NCBI GenBank assembly: GCA_017509685.1
Contig: JAFWPA010000022.1
Location: 1 to 32,765, forward strand
Direction: 5' to 3'
DNA from: Bacteroidales bacterium
Lineage (GTDB): Bacteria; Bacteroidota; Bacteroidia; Bacteroidales; UBA932
Length of the DNA stretch: 32,765 nucleotides
Below, in pieces: positions 7,857 through 15,709 of this stretch (the first letter of the stretch is position 1; every line of letters starts with the position of its first letter). A program made the position numbers and the translations under genes. The notes below the pieces were generated by a model. The model saw nothing but the letters and a program-made list of their open reading frames with translations. It ran no database searches and was not told where the DNA came from.

Positions 7857-9377
7857 ATGGAAAGAAAAGTTTTACTGATGATCCTGGACGGTTGGGGCGA
7901 AGGTCGCCACGACTATTCCAACGCTATCTGGACCATGGGCACGCCCAACATCGACGCCCTTCGTGCAAAGTATCCCTACGGTCACCTGCAGGCCTGCGGT
8001 GAGTATGTGGGTCTTCCGGACGGCCAGATGGGCAACTCGGAAGTGGGCCACATGAACCTGGGTGCAGGACGTGTGGTTTACCAGGACCTTGTGAAGATCA
8101 ATATCGCCTGCCGGGAGCACAAGTTGCTGGAGAACCCGGAAATCAAGGCAGCTTACGACTATGTGAAAAAGAGCGGCAAGAAGCTGCACCTGATGGGCCT
8201 CACCTCCCACGGCGGCGTGCACAGCTCCCTGGACCACGTGTATGAATTCCTGCGTGTGGCCAAGGAAGAAGGTCTGGACAAGGTTTATGTCCACGCTTTC
8301 ATGGACGGCCGTGACACCGACCCCCGCAGCGGACTGGGCTTCGTGAAGGAGCTGGAAGAGAAAATGGCCCAGACCACCGGCAAGGTGGCCTCTGTTTGCG
8401 GCCGCTTCTATGCCATGGACCGCGACAAGCGCTGGGCCCGCGTGAAGGAAGCCTACGACCTGCTGGTGGAAGGCAAGGGCAACGCCTTTGCATCGGCCCA
8501 GGAAGGCATCCAGGCCAGCTATGACGCCGACGTCACCGACGAATTCATCAAACCCATCGTGGTTACGGAGAACGGCAAGCCCGTGGCAACCGTAGAGGAA
8601 GGCGACGCCATCATCTTCTACAACTTCCGCAACGACCGCGCCCGTGAACTCACCGCCGTCCTCACCCAGCAGGACATGCCGGAGGAAGGGATGCACACCA
8701 TTCCCCTGTACTACTGCTGCCTCACTCCCTACGACGCTTCGTTCAAGGGCGTGCACATCCTCTTTGACAAGGAACTGGTGCAGGACACCCTGGGAGAGAC
8801 CGTTTCCAAGGCCGGCAAGCACCAGCTGCGCATTGCAGAGACTGAGAAATACGCCCACGTAACGTTCTTCTTCAACGGCGGCCGCGAGACCGTGTTCGAG
8901 AACGAGGACCGCATCCTGGTGAACAGCCCCAAGGTGCCCACCTACGACCTTCTTCCGCAGATGAGCGCCCCCGAGGTAGCCGAAAAACTCATTGACCAGA
9001 TTCGCACCGGCAAGCAGGATATGATTATCCTGAACTTCGCCAACGGCGACATGGTGGGTCACACCGGTATCTACAACTCCATCACCCAGGCCGTCACCTG
9101 CATCGACAAGCTGGTGGGCAAGGTAGTAGAGGAAGCCATCGCCCAGGACTATGTGGTGCTCCTCACCGCCGACCACGGCAACGCAGACTTCGCCGTGAAC
9201 CCCGACGGCAGCCCCAACACCGCCCACTCCCTGAACACCGTTCAGTTTGTGGTGATCAACGCCGGTGATGCCGTGAAGACGGTGAAGGACGGTGCCCTGT
9301 GCAACGTGGCCCCCACCATCCTCAAGCTGATGGGCATCCCGCAGCCCGCCGCCATGACCGCCGAACCGCTGATCTAA
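7857..9377 (+). CDS. gpmI: 2,3-bisphosphoglycerate-independent phosphoglycerate mutase
   Basis: GpmI interconverts 3- and 2-phosphoglycerate in glycolysis using two metal ions (usually Mn) and a phosphoserine intermediate. The 506-residue length is normal. The metal-binding LDGWG is at residues 10-14, the active Ser61 sits in [15 protein letters not shown], and metal ligands are visible in NFRNDR and TADHGNAD. The family's insertion domain with [11 protein letters not shown] is complete. It has its own promoter and is followed 22 bases later by lpxD, so it probably heads the lpx operon; no functional link to lipid A is needed to explain this. Confidence 0.97.
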   Translation: MERKVLLMILDGWGEGRHDYSNAIWTMGTPNIDALRAKYPYGHLQACGEYVGLPDGQMGNSEVGHMNLGAGRVVYQDLVKINIACREHKLLENPEIKAAYDYVKKSGKKLHLMGLTSHGGVHSSLDHVYEFLRVAKEEGLDKVYVHAFMDGRDTDPRSGLGFVKELEEKMAQTTGKVASVCGRFYAMDRDKRWARVKEAYDLLVEGKGNAFASAQEGIQASYDADVTDEFIKPIVVTENGKPVATVEEGDAIIFYNFRNDRARELTAVLTQQDMPEEGMHTIPLYYCCLTPYDASFKGVHILFDKELVQDTLGETVSKAGKHQLRIAETEKYAHVTFFFNGGRETVFENEDRILVNSPKVPTYDLLPQMSAPEVAEKLIDQIRTGKQDMIILNFANGDMVGHTGIYNSITQAVTCIDKLVGKVVEEAIAQDYVVLLTADHGNADFAVNPDGSPNTAHSLNTVQFVVINAGDAVKTVKDGALCNVAPTILKLMGIPQPAAMTAEPLI

Positions 9378-9378
9378 A

Positions 9379-9404
9379 AGATTCTTCACTTCGTTCAGAA
9401 TGAC
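9379..9404. repeat. Dispersed repeat of the ATTCTTCACTTCGTTCAGAATGAC type
   Basis: The reverse complement, GTCATTCTGAACGAAGTGAA and onward, is a short repeat found between genes in many bacteria; its antisense reading gives the tell-tale peptide [15 protein letters not shown] and AGAAT form short inverted arms. Here it fills the whole gpmI-lpxD spacer and its AATGAC contains the lpxD start codon at 9400. Confidence 0.75.
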
Positions 9405-10395
9405 ATTCGAACTTTCAGCCAAATTCCTGGCCCAGCTGCTGAACGGCACCGTAGAGGGTGACGAGAACGCAACGGCTACCAAGTTTGCCAAGATCGAACA
9501 TGGCAAACCCGGCACGCTGGCGTTCTTCGCCAATCCCAAGTACGAGGACTACGTTTACACCAGCGAGGCTTCCATCCTCATCGTGAACAAGGACTTCCAG
9601 CCCAAGCAGCCTGTGAAGGCCACCATGGTGCGCGTGGAGAATTCCTACACGTCCATTGCCCAGTTGCTCAAGTATGTGTCCGACAAGAAAAAGAAGGCAC
9701 GCCGTCACCGCAGCCTGCGGGCCCGCTGGTTCCTGAGCACCAAGTTCGGCAAGCGGGTGTACGTGGGCGCCTATTCCTTCGTGGGACATCATGCCGAAAT
9801 TGGAGACAACACCTCCATCTACGAGCACGTGTACATCGGCGACGACTGCAAAATCGGCAAGAATTGCATCCTGTATCCCGGCGTGCGCATCTATCCCGGG
9901 ATGGTCATCGGGGACAACGTCATCATCCACAGCGGCGCCGTGATTGGGGCCGATGGCTTTGGCAACGCTCCCCAGCCCGACGGCAGTTGGGAGAAGATCG
10001 AGCACCTGGGTAACGTGGTTATCGGCAACAATGTAGAGATTGGCGCCAATACCACCATCGACCGCGCCCAGATGGAGAGCACCGTCATCGGCAACGGCGT
10101 CAAGATTGACAACCTGTGCATGATTGCGCACAACGTGGTCATCGGAGACCATACCGTGATGGCCGCCCAGTGCGGCATCGCCGGTTCCACGCAGGTGGGC
10201 AAATACTGCATCTTCGCGGGCCAGGTGGGCGTCGCCGGCCACCTCAAGATTGCCGACCACACCACCGTGTGCGCCCAGGGCGGCGTCATCGGCCACATCC
10301 GCAAGGAAGGACAGGTGCTGGTGGGCTCCCCCGTCATCGACGCAAAACAGTATATGAAGGCCTACGCCATTTTCAAGCGGGCCGCCGAAGAATAA
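9400..10395 (+). CDS. lpxD: UDP-3-O-acylglucosamine N-acyltransferase
   Basis: LpxD adds the second hydroxyacyl chain to UDP-3-O-acylglucosamine, the third step of lipid A synthesis, in the cytoplasm. The 331-residue protein has the N-terminal uridine-binding domain ([30 protein letters not shown]) and a left-handed beta-helix of hexapeptide repeats from about residue 115. The catalytic His region is [21 protein letters not shown] near residue 245, and GADGFG is also present. It ends about 7 bases before lpxC. The ATG comes from a dispersed repeat, yet the resulting N-terminus aligns by eye with other LpxD proteins, so the start is credible. Confidence 0.95.
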   Translation: MTFELSAKFLAQLLNGTVEGDENATATKFAKIEHGKPGTLAFFANPKYEDYVYTSEASILIVNKDFQPKQPVKATMVRVENSYTSIAQLLKYVSDKKKKARRHRSLRARWFLSTKFGKRVYVGAYSFVGHHAEIGDNTSIYEHVYIGDDCKIGKNCILYPGVRIYPGMVIGDNVIIHSGAVIGADGFGNAPQPDGSWEKIEHLGNVVIGNNVEIGANTTIDRAQMESTVIGNGVKIDNLCMIAHNVVIGDHTVMAAQCGIAGSTQVGKYCIFAGQVGVAGHLKIADHTTVCAQGGVIGHIRKEGQVLVGSPVIDAKQYMKAYAIFKRAAEE

Positions 10396-10401
10396 GACCG
10401 A

Positions 10402-11238
10402 ATGCCTGTCAACCAACATACTTTAAAGACCAGCTACTCCTTCGAGGGCAAAGGCCTGCACACGGGCACCTTCTCGCACATGACGGTGATGCCTGCGGCG
10501 GCCGATACCGACATCCGCTTCCAGCGGACGGACCTCCCGGGGCAGCCGGTCATCGAAGCATCGGCCAGGAACGTGACCAAGACCACCCGCAGCACCACCA
10601 TCGCCTGCGGAGAAGCCCAGGCCGTGACCATCGAGCACATCATGAGCGTGCTCACCGGCCTGGGCGTGGACAACGCCTTCATCCAGCTGGACAACCTGGA
10701 GGTGCCCATCCTGGACGGCAGCGCACGGCTGTACCTGGAAGCCATCCTCAAGGACGGCCTGCAGGATCAGGGTGTGCCGCGAAGGTACATCGACATTCCC
10801 CTGGCCATCGAGGTACGCAACCCGCAGAGCGGTTCCTGGGTGCGCATCGAGCCGGCCGATAAGCCATCGGCCCAGATTACCGTGGACTTCAACTCCCCGG
10901 TGCTGGGCGTGCAGAGCGTGAGTTGGGACGAAAGCACGGACTATGCGCGGGAGATTGGCCCCTGCCGCACCTTCTGCTTCTACCGGGAGATTGAGCCCAT
11001 GCTCAAGGGAGGCCTCATCAAGGGGGGAGACCTGAGCAACGCGCTGGTGGTCACCGACGACGGCTACATGGGAGACCCTGTGCTGCACTTCCCCGACGAA
11101 TGCGGCCGGCACAAGATGCTGGACCTGCTGGGAGACATCCGCCTGGCAGGAGGTTACCTCAACGCCCGCGTATCGGCCTTCAAGCCCGGGCATTTCATTA
11201 ACACGCAAGCAGTCAAGGCCTTAATGGCCCTGCTATAA
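10402..11238 (+). CDS. lpxC: UDP-3-O-acyl-GlcNAc deacetylase, without the FabZ fusion
   Basis: LpxC is the zinc amidase that commits UDP-3-O-acyl-GlcNAc to lipid A. Seen here: LKTSYSFEGKGLHTG at the N-terminus, the zinc ligand His in TIEHIMSVL, the second zinc site and catalytic region FPDECGRHKMLDLLGDI, and SAFKPGHFINTQA near the end. At 278 residues it is a stand-alone LpxC that stops right after its own domain. In most Bacteroidota LpxC is fused to the dehydratase FabZ (about 460 residues in all). There is no leftover FabZ sequence in the 11-base gap before lpxA. The start at 10402 lies 6 bases after the lpxD stop. Confidence 0.95.
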   Translation: MPVNQHTLKTSYSFEGKGLHTGTFSHMTVMPAAADTDIRFQRTDLPGQPVIEASARNVTKTTRSTTIACGEAQAVTIEHIMSVLTGLGVDNAFIQLDNLEVPILDGSARLYLEAILKDGLQDQGVPRRYIDIPLAIEVRNPQSGSWVRIEPADKPSAQITVDFNSPVLGVQSVSWDESTDYAREIGPCRTFCFYREIEPMLKGGLIKGGDLSNALVVTDDGYMGDPVLHFPDECGRHKMLDLLGDIRLAGGYLNARVSAFKPGHFINTQAVKALMALL

Positions 11239-11249
11239 CAGAAGATACT

Positions 11250-12047
11250 ATGAACAAGATTCATCCTATGGCGATAGTGAGCCCCGACGCCAAGTTGGGC
11301 GACAACGTGGAGGTGGGACCTTTCGCCTTTATCGACGGCGACGTGGAAATAGGCGACGGATGCCATATCATGAACGGAGCCACCATCCTCAAGAACGTGA
11401 AGATGGGTAAGGACTGCACCGTTTTCCCCGGCGCCGTGGTGGGTGCCATCCCCCAGGACCTCAAGTATGAGGGCGAAGAAAGCTGGGTGGAGATTGGCGA
11501 CCGCGTGAATATCCGCGAATGCGCCACCATCAACCGCGGTACGGCCGCCAGCGGCCGTCTGGTCACGCGCGTGGGCAGCGACACGCTCATCATGAGCTAC
11601 GCGCACATCGCGCACGACTGCATCGTGGGTAACCACTGCATCGTAGTGAGCTACTCCGGCCTGGCCGGCGAGACAGACCTGGCCGACTGGGTTACCATCG
11701 GCGGAAAGAGCATGGCGCACCAGTTCACCAAGGTGGGCACGCACGCGTTTATAGCCGCCAATTCCAAGCTGGTCAAGGACATCCCGCCCTATGTGCTGGT
11801 GGGCCGCGAGCCTGTGGTCTTTGAAGGTGTGAACCGCGTGGGACTGCTGCGCAGGGGCTTCACCGAGGACCAGGTGAACCTGATCAAGGAACTCTACGAC
11901 GTCATCTACTTCAAGGGAATGAACGTTTCCCAGGCCCTGGACTTCATTGAGGCCAACTACCCTGCCTCGGAGATCCGGGACACCATCGTGGGCTTCATCC
12001 GCGCCTCCAAGCGGGGCATCGTTTCCAAACCCCGCCCGGCCCGGTAG
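11250..12047 (+). CDS. lpxA: UDP-N-acetylglucosamine acyltransferase
   Basis: LpxA transfers a hydroxyacyl chain from ACP to UDP-GlcNAc, the first lipid A step. The 265-residue product is a left-handed beta-helix with hexapeptide repeats from the start (IHPMAIVSPDAKLGDNVEVG), the family hallmark GAIPQDLKYEGE, catalytic His in MSYAHIAHDCIVGNHCI, and the helical C-terminal domain with GVNRVGLLRRGF. Length and order are standard. Its TAG stop overlaps the GTG start of the next gene, which implies translational coupling. Confidence 0.97.
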   Translation: MNKIHPMAIVSPDAKLGDNVEVGPFAFIDGDVEIGDGCHIMNGATILKNVKMGKDCTVFPGAVVGAIPQDLKYEGEESWVEIGDRVNIRECATINRGTAASGRLVTRVGSDTLIMSYAHIAHDCIVGNHCIVVSYSGLAGETDLADWVTIGGKSMAHQFTKVGTHAFIAANSKLVKDIPPYVLVGREPVVFEGVNRVGLLRRGFTEDQVNLIKELYDVIYFKGMNVSQALDFIEANYPASEIRDTIVGFIRASKRGIVSKPRPAR

Positions 12048-12685
12048 TGCTCCTTTCCAGCGCATACTTCCCGCCGGTGGTCTGGCTAGCCCTGGCAGCA
12101 CGCGATATGACCCTGTCCCCGGACAGGGTTTTGCCGTCTCACGTGCTGCTGGAAGCCTGTGAGCATTACCAGAAACAGAGCTACCGCAACCGTTGCTACA
12201 TCCTGGCCGGCGACGGACCGCAGATGCTCCAGGTACCGGTATGTCACTCGGATGAAATGGGCATTTCCTCCATCCTGGTGGATTATTCCACGCCGTGGGT
12301 AATACGTACGCAGCGGGCGCTGGACACGGCGTATGAGACATCGGCCTACTATGAATATTACCGGGACCCGCTGTTTGCGCTGCTGGACGCCCGGCCGAAG
12401 ACGCTGTGGGAGCTGAATCTGGCCAGCATCCGCTTCCTTCTTAATAATATAGGTATCGCGTGCGAAATGGAGCCCACGCAGACGTTTACCGCGCTTGACA
12501 CCGTGGCCGATGATTTCCGCTACAGCATCCACCCCAAGCGGCCGGACACCGTGCTGGAGTCACTGGGGCTATCCCGGCCCTATTACCAGGTGTTCCGGGA
12601 CCGTATGGGCGGCTTCACCCCCCGCCTCAGCGCCCTGGACCTCCTCTTCAACGAAGGCCCCGACAGCATTGTATGGGTGAAGTAG
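12047..12685 (+). CDS. WbqC-like family protein
   Basis: The 212-residue protein begins at a GTG that shares a base with the lpxA stop (TAGTG). The start reads LLSSAYFPPVVWLAL, followed by EACEHYQKQSYRNRCYILAGDG and LQVPV, the hallmark pattern of the WbqC family (PF08889), which is found near O-antigen and lipid A genes. Its biochemical role is not established; a glycan-related function fits its position at the end of the lpx operon. The C-terminal half (SIHPKRP, YYQVFRDRMGGFTPRLSALDLLFNEGPDS) is also typical. The family usually begins near YFPP, so GTG at 12047 is the natural start. Confidence 0.85.
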   Translation: MLLSSAYFPPVVWLALAARDMTLSPDRVLPSHVLLEACEHYQKQSYRNRCYILAGDGPQMLQVPVCHSDEMGISSILVDYSTPWVIRTQRALDTAYETSAYYEYYRDPLFALLDARPKTLWELNLASIRFLLNNIGIACEMEPTQTFTALDTVADDFRYSIHPKRPDTVLESLGLSRPYYQVFRDRMGGFTPRLSALDLLFNEGPDSIVWVK

Positions 12686-12693
12686 ACTATTGG

Positions 12694-12717
12694 TCGTGGA
12701 CCTGGTCCAGGGTGCAG
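12694..12717. repeat. Intergenic copy of the GGACC[A/T]GGTCC unit
   Basis: GTGGACCTGGTCCAGGGTGC here matches GTGGACCAGGTCCAGGGTGC inside tilS at all but the central base of the palindrome, in the same orientation. It lies 8 bases after the stop of the WbqC-like gene. Confidence 0.75.
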
Positions 12718-12728
12718 GATTGTGCCAT

Positions 12729-12809
12729 AACGAATTATAGCCTTATTTTTCGTAACGCCAAGATCCGCGGATTTTGACATTACGAGAAAAAAGGCCAAAT
12801 CTCGTTACC
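12729..12809 (-). repeat. 81-bp inverted-repeat element, copy 1
   Basis: Read on the minus strand this begins GGTAACGAGATTTGGCC and ends GGCTATAATTCGTT. The two ends are imperfect inverted repeats of about 30 bases around a GC-richer centre (AATCCGCGGATCTTGG). Copy 2 at 26821-26901 has the same 81-base length; by hand about 68 of 81 positions agree. It sits between convergent genes. I see no coding capacity, so a REP- or MITE-like element is the best guess. The rest of the spacer, 12810-12899, holds nothing I recognise. Confidence 0.8.
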
Positions 12810-12899
12810 GGACGTTCCTTAGAGACCAAGAGATATCCCTATCCGTGTGCACTATAGCCCTCTGTTGCACTTGACTAGCCGCACGCACGGTGTCAATAC

Positions 12900-13700
12900 T
12901 CATAAGGCCGTCTCCTTTTTCGGCCCAGCAATGAGTTGGCGGTACTGCCAGGACTTGCACCAGCAATGGGTTTCGAGCGCTCTCTCACACATCTGGGGAT
13001 GTGTATTGAAAGCAATTCTGCCTGCCTGCTGGACTTTGTCCCACACGGACTCTCCCTGAAACTTCTCATACTCGGCTGCCTGCCGGACGAGCTGATAGGG
13101 GTCACCTTGGATCTTTTCCAGACCAGAGGTTAGTTTAAGCAAAGCTCGCTGGAAAGTCTCCTCCCCGACCACGGCGGCAGCGCAACGGTCTGCAGATAGC
13201 TCGCTGCACCGACTCCAGTACCGCAGAGCAATCAAGCAGGGCAGGAACACCGTGTCGGAAAGCAGACCGAACAAATCCCCTGCTTCCTCCATTATGTGAA
13301 GGATGGTGAGGTAGAGGGAATGCTGACAAAGGACATGTCCGCACTCATGGGCCAGGATGCAACGAAGTTCCTGTCGGTCCATTTTCTCCACCATGGAAGA
13401 ACTGACGGCAACGAAGGGGGCCTCATTTCCGAACGTGTAGGCGTTCATCTGAGGAGAGTTATAGATGAAGAGCCGAGGCTCCTCGATCCCCACCCTAGCC
13501 ACCACTTCGTGTAGTGTCCGGGCCACCTCCGGGAAGTTCTCATCAGTCACCTTGATGAGTTCCCCGAGGTTCTCGCCACGGTACAGCCGTTCGTAGCCAT
13601 ACCGAAGAGCGATGGAGGCAACAAGGTCGAACCCTTTAAGGGAGCGGAAGACCTGAATGGTCTTGGCATCGCTGGGATGCATGATCTCACGGGCTTCCAT
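12900..13700 (-). CDS. M48-family zinc metalloprotease
   Basis: The protein has 266 residues. The zinc motif HECGH lies in LRCILAHECGHVLCQHSLY near residue 140, and the third ligand is in SELSADR about 50 residues later, the arrangement of M48 (HtpX/Ste24-like) peptidases. NAYTFGNEAPFVAVSSSMVE upstream is the usual substrate-side strand. Only one moderately hydrophobic stretch separates the two zinc motifs and there is no N-terminal signal, so the enzyme may be cytoplasmic or peripherally bound. It starts inside the stop of the YaaW-like gene (TAATG), indicating coupled translation and a shared task. Known M48 members handle damaged membrane proteins; the substrate here is unknown. Confidence 0.9.
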   Translation of the reverse strand: MEAREIMHPSDAKTIQVFRSLKGFDLVASIALRYGYERLYRGENLGELIKVTDENFPEVARTLHEVVARVGIEEPRLFIYNSPQMNAYTFGNEAPFVAVSSSMVEKMDRQELRCILAHECGHVLCQHSLYLTILHIMEEAGDLFGLLSDTVFLPCLIALRYWSRCSELSADRCAAAVVGEETFQRALLKLTSGLEKIQGDPYQLVRQAAEYEKFQGESVWDKVQQAGRIAFNTHPQMCERALETHCWCKSWQYRQLIAGPKKETAL

Positions 13701-14491
13701 TAGGCGTCCCTCCCTTCTTCCTGAAGTTCAAGACGCATCAGGGCCACCTGGATGACCGCAGGGATGCAAACCCGGTAAGCGGGAGAAGCGATGTCCCAGG
13801 CCGTCCATCCAGTGAGGATGATCCATCCCAGAGGACCAGCCAGAACACCCAGCGAACGCTGGAGAGAGCGGGCACCCACTACCGCGACACCGCGGCCGAT
13901 GACGAAGGAGAGGAACTCGTAGGTCATCGAAACAGCAACACGGCGAAAGAAGATGGGGCTAATCCGCATCGCAGCGAGAATCGCTGCCGCAATAGCCTGC
14001 TTCGTCAGACCTTTTGCGGGAATATCCAGCTGGTCGGCGACCGTGCGGAGTTCCTCCAGCGTCAAGGACTTGAGGCCGGCCTCACAGAGCTCTTCCAGGA
14101 GCGCGTGCTCCATGGTGGCAGCATTATCGTACTTGCCGACCTTCACCTTCATCTGGTGGCACACACGGCGTACGACAGTCTCATAACTGTCGGGCGTGTT
14201 GTACCGGAGAGCGGTGGCGATGCTGTTGCTGCCAAAGCGCAGCAACTCGTCGGCAATAGCTGGAGCGAGAGACTGCATCTGCTCGGGATAGTTCTCGAGG
14301 TAAACCTCCTTTGAGGTCAGGTGCTCAGTCAGTCGGAGATGGCCGTTTTGGTCATGCGTGAGGATATCACACAGCTTCTGAAGCTCACTGTTGTCACAAT
14401 GTGCCAGAAAACTGAGGTCTCGGTCCATGCTGCTGTCAGCGCGGAAAGAGGTGAAGAAACGGGAAAGGGGGGTATCGAAAACAATCGGCAT
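13700..14491 (-). CDS. YaaW/DUF3944-family protein
   Basis: The product has 263 residues from ATG at 14491 (a TTG at 14530 would add 13). MDRDLSFLAHCDNSELQKLCDILTHD, in pieces, matches the DUF3944 start of the YaaW (UPF0174) family. ELLRFGSNSIATALR and YETVVRRVCHQMKVKVGKYD continue it. The C-terminal quarter is hydrophobic with AGPLGWIILTGWTAWDIASPAYRVCIPAV, the conserved YaaW end, suggesting membrane association. The family's function is unknown. In this island it overlaps the M48 protease gene by two bases, so the protease may act on or with it. A good -7 element and an operator-like inverted repeat lie upstream. Confidence 0.8.
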   Translation of the reverse strand: MPIVFDTPLSRFFTSFRADSSMDRDLSFLAHCDNSELQKLCDILTHDQNGHLRLTEHLTSKEVYLENYPEQMQSLAPAIADELLRFGSNSIATALRYNTPDSYETVVRRVCHQMKVKVGKYDNAATMEHALLEELCEAGLKSLTLEELRTVADQLDIPAKGLTKQAIAAAILAAMRISPIFFRRVAVSMTYEFLSFVIGRGVAVVGARSLQRSLGVLAGPLGWIILTGWTAWDIASPAYRVCIPAVIQVALMRLELQEEGRDA

Positions 14492-14624
14492 AAGCAGAAA
14501 GTTTAGGGTGACCGGTACGAAAATGCCCAAGACCGGCCTCGCGGCAGAATTGGTTTTTTGTTTATTCTTATAAACCCTTCCGCGTTTCCTTCAGCGATGT
14601 AAAGAACTTCCTTTGTTTACGGCA

Positions 14625-14651
14625 CAAAGGTAAGCCGTTTTATTTTAGCAA
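14625..14651 (-). promoter_or_regulatory. Promoter of the YaaW-M48 operon
   Basis: On the minus strand TACCTTTG (14625-14632) is an exact -7 match, with TTG at 14649-14651 as a possible -33 element. The inverted repeat at 14654-14670 starts 2 bases upstream of that -33 candidate. Confidence 0.6.
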
Positions 14652-14653
14652 GT

Positions 14654-14670
14654 GTGAAAAGTCATTTCAC
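14654..14670. promoter_or_regulatory. Operator-like inverted repeat GTGAAAAGTCATTTCAC
   Basis: Arms GTGAAA and TTTCAC are perfect, with a five-base spacer. Two further copies occur in the island at 18975-18991 and 19060-19076. It lies just upstream of the YaaW promoter and 8 bases beyond the end of the receiver-domain gene. I infer that the WYL regulator encoded in the island binds here. Confidence 0.5.
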
Positions 14671-14678
14671 GGAATTGT

Positions 14679-15704
14679 TCATAATAATTCAATCTTACCA
14701 AGAATCTTTAGCCCCGGTTTTGACTCTTTATTTATGATTCTTCTACTAAGATACCAGCGCATTATAACAAAAAAAGATTCATAGGCAGCGTCTTGTATAT
14801 GAGCGTTGTAAACGGCTGAAGTCTCACCTTCACGTAAATAATCTGGATGAGAATGAAGAAAATGGCTCCAGTTATTTGTCAAGTCTCCCATGAATTGAAG
14901 AACAATTCTTATCTCTCTTGGACATTTTTCAAAGGGATAAACTGGATTATTATAATCGAACCCCTCACTATCTTTCTTTGGATAGCAGTCTCTGGAAATA
15001 TAATTAAGCCTCTTATTGAACTTCGTTATCTCGTCTGCTGATTCCTTGGTCAAACGAATTTCTCCTATTCTAATGAGTTGATCAAGCATATTTTCTAATA
15101 TAATTCGCATATTATTATACGGATTATATAAATAATCTTTCTCGTGGTAATGCTTCATAATGTCATTCATAGCGATCCAAGTACGCTCAGAGGCATCAAT
15201 AAAGCCATCCTTCATTAATTGCAAGCAATACTCATGACCATTATAATAACGAATATATGGAGCAGATTCCAAATCATGCTTGATTAATTGGAAGAAGTCC
15301 GGAATCTTGACATTCTTAGAAACCTTGACTCCCCCCTCCTTTTCAAAATCTTCGATAATATACTTAAGCCCTGGGTCATCATTTATTGTTCCTGAGTAAA
15401 TATACTTTTTAAGAGGCAATCCCTGCAACCTGTCATTGGCCTCTTTGAAAATACGGTTGTTTTGGGAGTCCTTTCTATCCAAGCCATGTAAATCTAATAT
15501 TACTACTTGGTATTGCTGCCACTGCTTAAGTTTTGCTAAAAACTCATCGTAGAAAGGTACGCCATCAACTTCAAAGCCAAATAAGTTAGCATCCTCCTTG
15601 GCTTTCTCAAGTCTTCTTCTATTATTTTCTTTATCGGAATCTCCCTTTGCTAAGATAGCAGATTGAAAATCATCATCAAGCCATAGAATCTTTATGTAGC
15701 TCAT
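14679..15704 (-). CDS. Receiver-domain protein with helical C-terminal domain
   Basis: The product has 341 residues. Residues 1-125 look like an atypical response-regulator receiver: the acidic cluster LDDD at 9-12, a candidate phospho-acceptor Asp71 in VVILDLHG, and YIYSGT at 101-106 where the switch Ser/Thr normally sits; no clear conserved Lys follows. There is no DNA-binding domain. Residues about 135-341 are predicted helical by eye, with RYYNGH (R-x4-H, 152-157) and near the end NNWSHFLHSH and AAYESFFVIMRWYLSRR, reminiscent of HEPN-type or other defence effectors. It follows the GHKL gene by 5 bases, forming a kinase/receiver-like pair. The gene is AT-rich compared with the contig, a sign of transfer. 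RNase activity is a guess. Confidence 0.75.
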   Translation of the reverse strand: MSYIKILWLDDDFQSAILAKGDSDKENNRRRLEKAKEDANLFGFEVDGVPFYDEFLAKLKQWQQYQVVILDLHGLDRKDSQNNRIFKEANDRLQGLPLKKYIYSGTINDDPGLKYIIEDFEKEGGVKVSKNVKIPDFFQLIKHDLESAPYIRYYNGHEYCLQLMKDGFIDASERTWIAMNDIMKHYHEKDYLYNPYNNMRIILENMLDQLIRIGEIRLTKESADEITKFNKRLNYISRDCYPKKDSEGFDYNNPVYPFEKCPREIRIVLQFMGDLTNNWSHFLHSHPDYLREGETSAVYNAHIQDAAYESFFVIMRWYLSRRIINKESKPGLKILGKIELL

Positions 15705-15709
15705 CTTGC

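Noticed and set aside
7872-9539. Minus-strand frame of 555 codons opposite gpmI
   Set aside because: A GC-rich shadow of gpmI with no recognisable motif; the [10 protein letters not shown] piece comes from the dispersed repeat.
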